Part shown: positions 1 to 64,000 of the stretch, piece after piece
How positions within the stretch are numbered: position 1 is the stretch's first letter
Layout: every line of letters starts with the position of its first letter
DNA from: Channa striata
Lineage: Eukaryota; Chordata; Actinopteri; Anabantiformes; Channidae
Length of the DNA stretch: 64,000 bases
NCBI GenBank assembly: GCA_033026295.1
Contig: CM065175.1
Span: forward strand, 22,764,837 to 22,828,836
Reading direction: 5' to 3'
The notes under the pieces: generated by a model
Database searches by the model: none
Seen by the model: only the letters and a program-made list of their open reading frames with translations
What the model was told of the DNA's origin: nothing
Translations under genes and position numbers: made by a program

Positions 1-1169
1 ATTGCCTTGTTAGGTGTGACAGTGTTTGGATGGGTTTATGTTTGTGTGTGCATTAAAAACTTGTAAAGCAAACATTTGTATACTGAACCGTGTGTTAATT
101 GATGACACTGTCAGTTGCGTGTCTGTGTGTTAAGGTAATGTGGCAAAGTAGCACTTCTCGAAATGTGCACATTAGACAATCAGTCTCAGAGTTTTTGTAG
201 GATACACAATGATCAGTAAGTTCATGTAATGGTTTGCTTTTGAATTAAGCTAATATTTATATATAGATTTTATAGTAGTATTTCTTAATTTTAAAGCAGG
301 ACTCCTTGGAGAAGTTCTCAGCGTTGGGTTGGGTTGAGGACTACAATTCTGAAACTAAAAAACAACAAAACAAATCTTGGCTTGTTCTCTGAGGTGAGGT
401 TAGGCCTCTGGAAGTTGCTTCTCATCTCCGCTTGACGTTTCTGGCTTGGTGCATGTGCACACAATTAAAAAGGCCGATTTTCGAATCTGCTGTGTGTTTG
501 CTGTGTGCACTAGATTTAGATCATTTTCCGAGTCTGACAAAAGTAGAGGAGTGCGATTCTAAATATGTAGTGTAATGCTTAAACGTCTCCAAGAGTTTCC
601 TTGCCAGTGGGATGAGGTGAGTCATTGTGGCTTAAAAAGCTGCCAGCACACCTAAAAGCACCTTTTTGCCTTGCAAGGAAAGGCCTGTGCCCGTGGCCTA
701 CGTGCTATTTTCTACCCTGACAACTCTAAAGATTATTGACTTTGCTTTGGTGTGAGATGTTTCCATGGCTAGTCACTTTGCAAAAACATCACTATCAGCT
801 ATCAAAACCCGAGCTGAAACTCCGTGTGCAGGGGCTTTGAAATGAAGTAAGGCGGGCAATCAGCTGAACCTGAGCTGTCTGCACTGTACGTACAAATAGA
901 AGCAGGGAGAGAAAAGTAGGCTCATCTTGCAGCTCATCCTCTCTGTGCACAGCCAGCAGGTTTAAAAAAAGGCAGCTTTTCGCCAAAACGTTGATGCATC
1001 GCGTTTAAAAGGACAGGCAGCGGTGAACCAAGAAATGACTGTAGTGCAAGAACATTCTCTCGCTAACCAGTTGTGTCTTTGTATCTAGTTTCCTCTTTCT
1101 CCAGAACCCTCAATTTCTCTGTCACACTTCCCTCTTTAAACCTCTTCCCTTCTCTTCCTTCTCTTTCAG
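1..1169. other. Upstream sequence; no gene recognised
   Basis: No coding region or recognisable repeat family was found. The last 90 nt are strongly pyrimidine-rich and end in ctctttcag at 1161-1169, which looks like a splice acceptor just ahead of the 1a start codon. An untranslated first exon and the 1a promoter therefore probably lie in this stretch or further upstream, but I cannot place them. Confidence 0.5.
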
Positions 1170-1177
1170 ATCCGGAG
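1170..1177 (+). other. gabbr1: 5' UTR remnant ahead of the 1a start (if 1169 is an acceptor)
   Basis: Eight bases, atccggag, lie between the candidate acceptor cag (1167-1169) and the ATG. They put G at -3 of the start codon. If the acceptor is used, this is the 5' UTR part of the first coding exon. Confidence 0.5.
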
Positions 1178-63521
<62,344 letters not shown>

Positions 63522-63773
63522 GCGAGGCGGGGTGGGAGACAGTGGCACAGCGCGCATGGGGGGGACACAGAACACAACGAGACACTGTGACTTTCACTTG
63601 TTCGAGCGACGAGCACAGCGGGTGTAGTGACACTGTTTGAAAACACGGCGTGGAAGCACAAATAAGTACACACGAGTGCTTTACACTTGGCAGCTTCAGA
63701 GAGCAGGTATCACTCAGCACTTGTGTCTGGCCGCCACGGCGACAAGCACATCTCAGACTAGCAGCACTCGAGG

Positions 63774-63806
<33 letters not shown>

Positions 63807-64000
63807 TAAAAAGGTCAAGTGGACCGAGGGATCTCTTGATCATTCTTCTCCCTCATCTGTTATCTCGTTCCGTTGGGGAGAGGCCGCGTCGCGGATCCGA
63901 GAAGGACGCGTTTGTGTTTGTGTCTTTGCTATATCGTCTCCACCTTTTGTCTCTCGCGTTTGTTGACTAGAAAAGCACACGCAGCAGTGGTTTCTATTGT
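63522..64000 (+). other. gabbr1: 3' UTR of gabbr1 (incomplete)
   Basis: Begins after the stop. Includes a 30-nt T tract at 63776-63805. No AATAAA poly(A) signal is seen before the window ends, so the UTR continues beyond 64000. Confidence 0.8.
63776..63805 (+). repeat. Poly-T tract in the 3' UTR
   Basis: Run of about 30 T, giving a U tract in the mRNA. Confidence 0.95.

Overview
This window is genomic DNA from a ray-finned (teleost) fish. It carries one identifiable gene, on the + strand: gabbr1, the GABA-B receptor subunit 1. The fish assignment rests on the protein (a vertebrate-type GABBR1 with two sushi domains, clearly diverged from mammalian sequence), the compact but repeat-filled introns, the very abundant CA/TG microsatellites, and fish-typical repeat families: V-type tRNA SINEs, hAT and Tc1-like miniature elements, and the 'aactccctttaacaggag' repeat. 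The species cannot be named, and I cannot tell which gabbr1 paralogue this is.

I reconstructed 23 coding exons between 1178 and 63521. All 22 introns have GT-AG borders, the intron phases fit at every junction, and there is no frameshift or in-frame stop. The long (1a-type) product is predicted at 997 residues. A second first exon is built as a 5' extension of exon 6 (ATG at 17662) and gives a 1b-type product of 854 residues.

Layout. 1-1169: no gene recognised. 1178-1256: 1a signal peptide. 1507-3721: sushi 1 in two exons. 8252-8437: sushi 2 in one 186-nt exon. 9577-9594: an 18-nt microexon. 9595-17661: a long intron with a decayed Tc1-like transposon, running into a GC/CpG-rich 1b promoter region. 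17720-39677: the Venus flytrap GABA-binding domain (exons 6-14). 46004-60643: the seven-helix region (exons 15-21). 61417-63521: C-terminal coiled coil, an arginine-based ER-retention motif and the tail. 63522 to the end: 3' UTR, running out of the window.

How it works (family knowledge): GABBR1 binds GABA, pairs with GABBR2 through the tail coiled coil, is held in the ER until paired, and signals through GABBR2 and Gi/o. The sushi domains are unique to 1a and direct it to axons. The two promoters and the in-frame sushi and linker exons here would give the same isoform choice in this fish.

Most of the rest is intron. I found no second protein-coding gene, functional RNA gene, CRISPR array or new multi-gene system. 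The observations most worth a check are regulatory or splicing-related: the 18-nt microexon, an RE1/NRSE-like site in intron 6, CTCF-like motifs flanking the microexon, a (TG)n tract serving as the 3' splice-site tract of exon 18, two exon-like islands, and an almost absent 1b-specific N-terminus.
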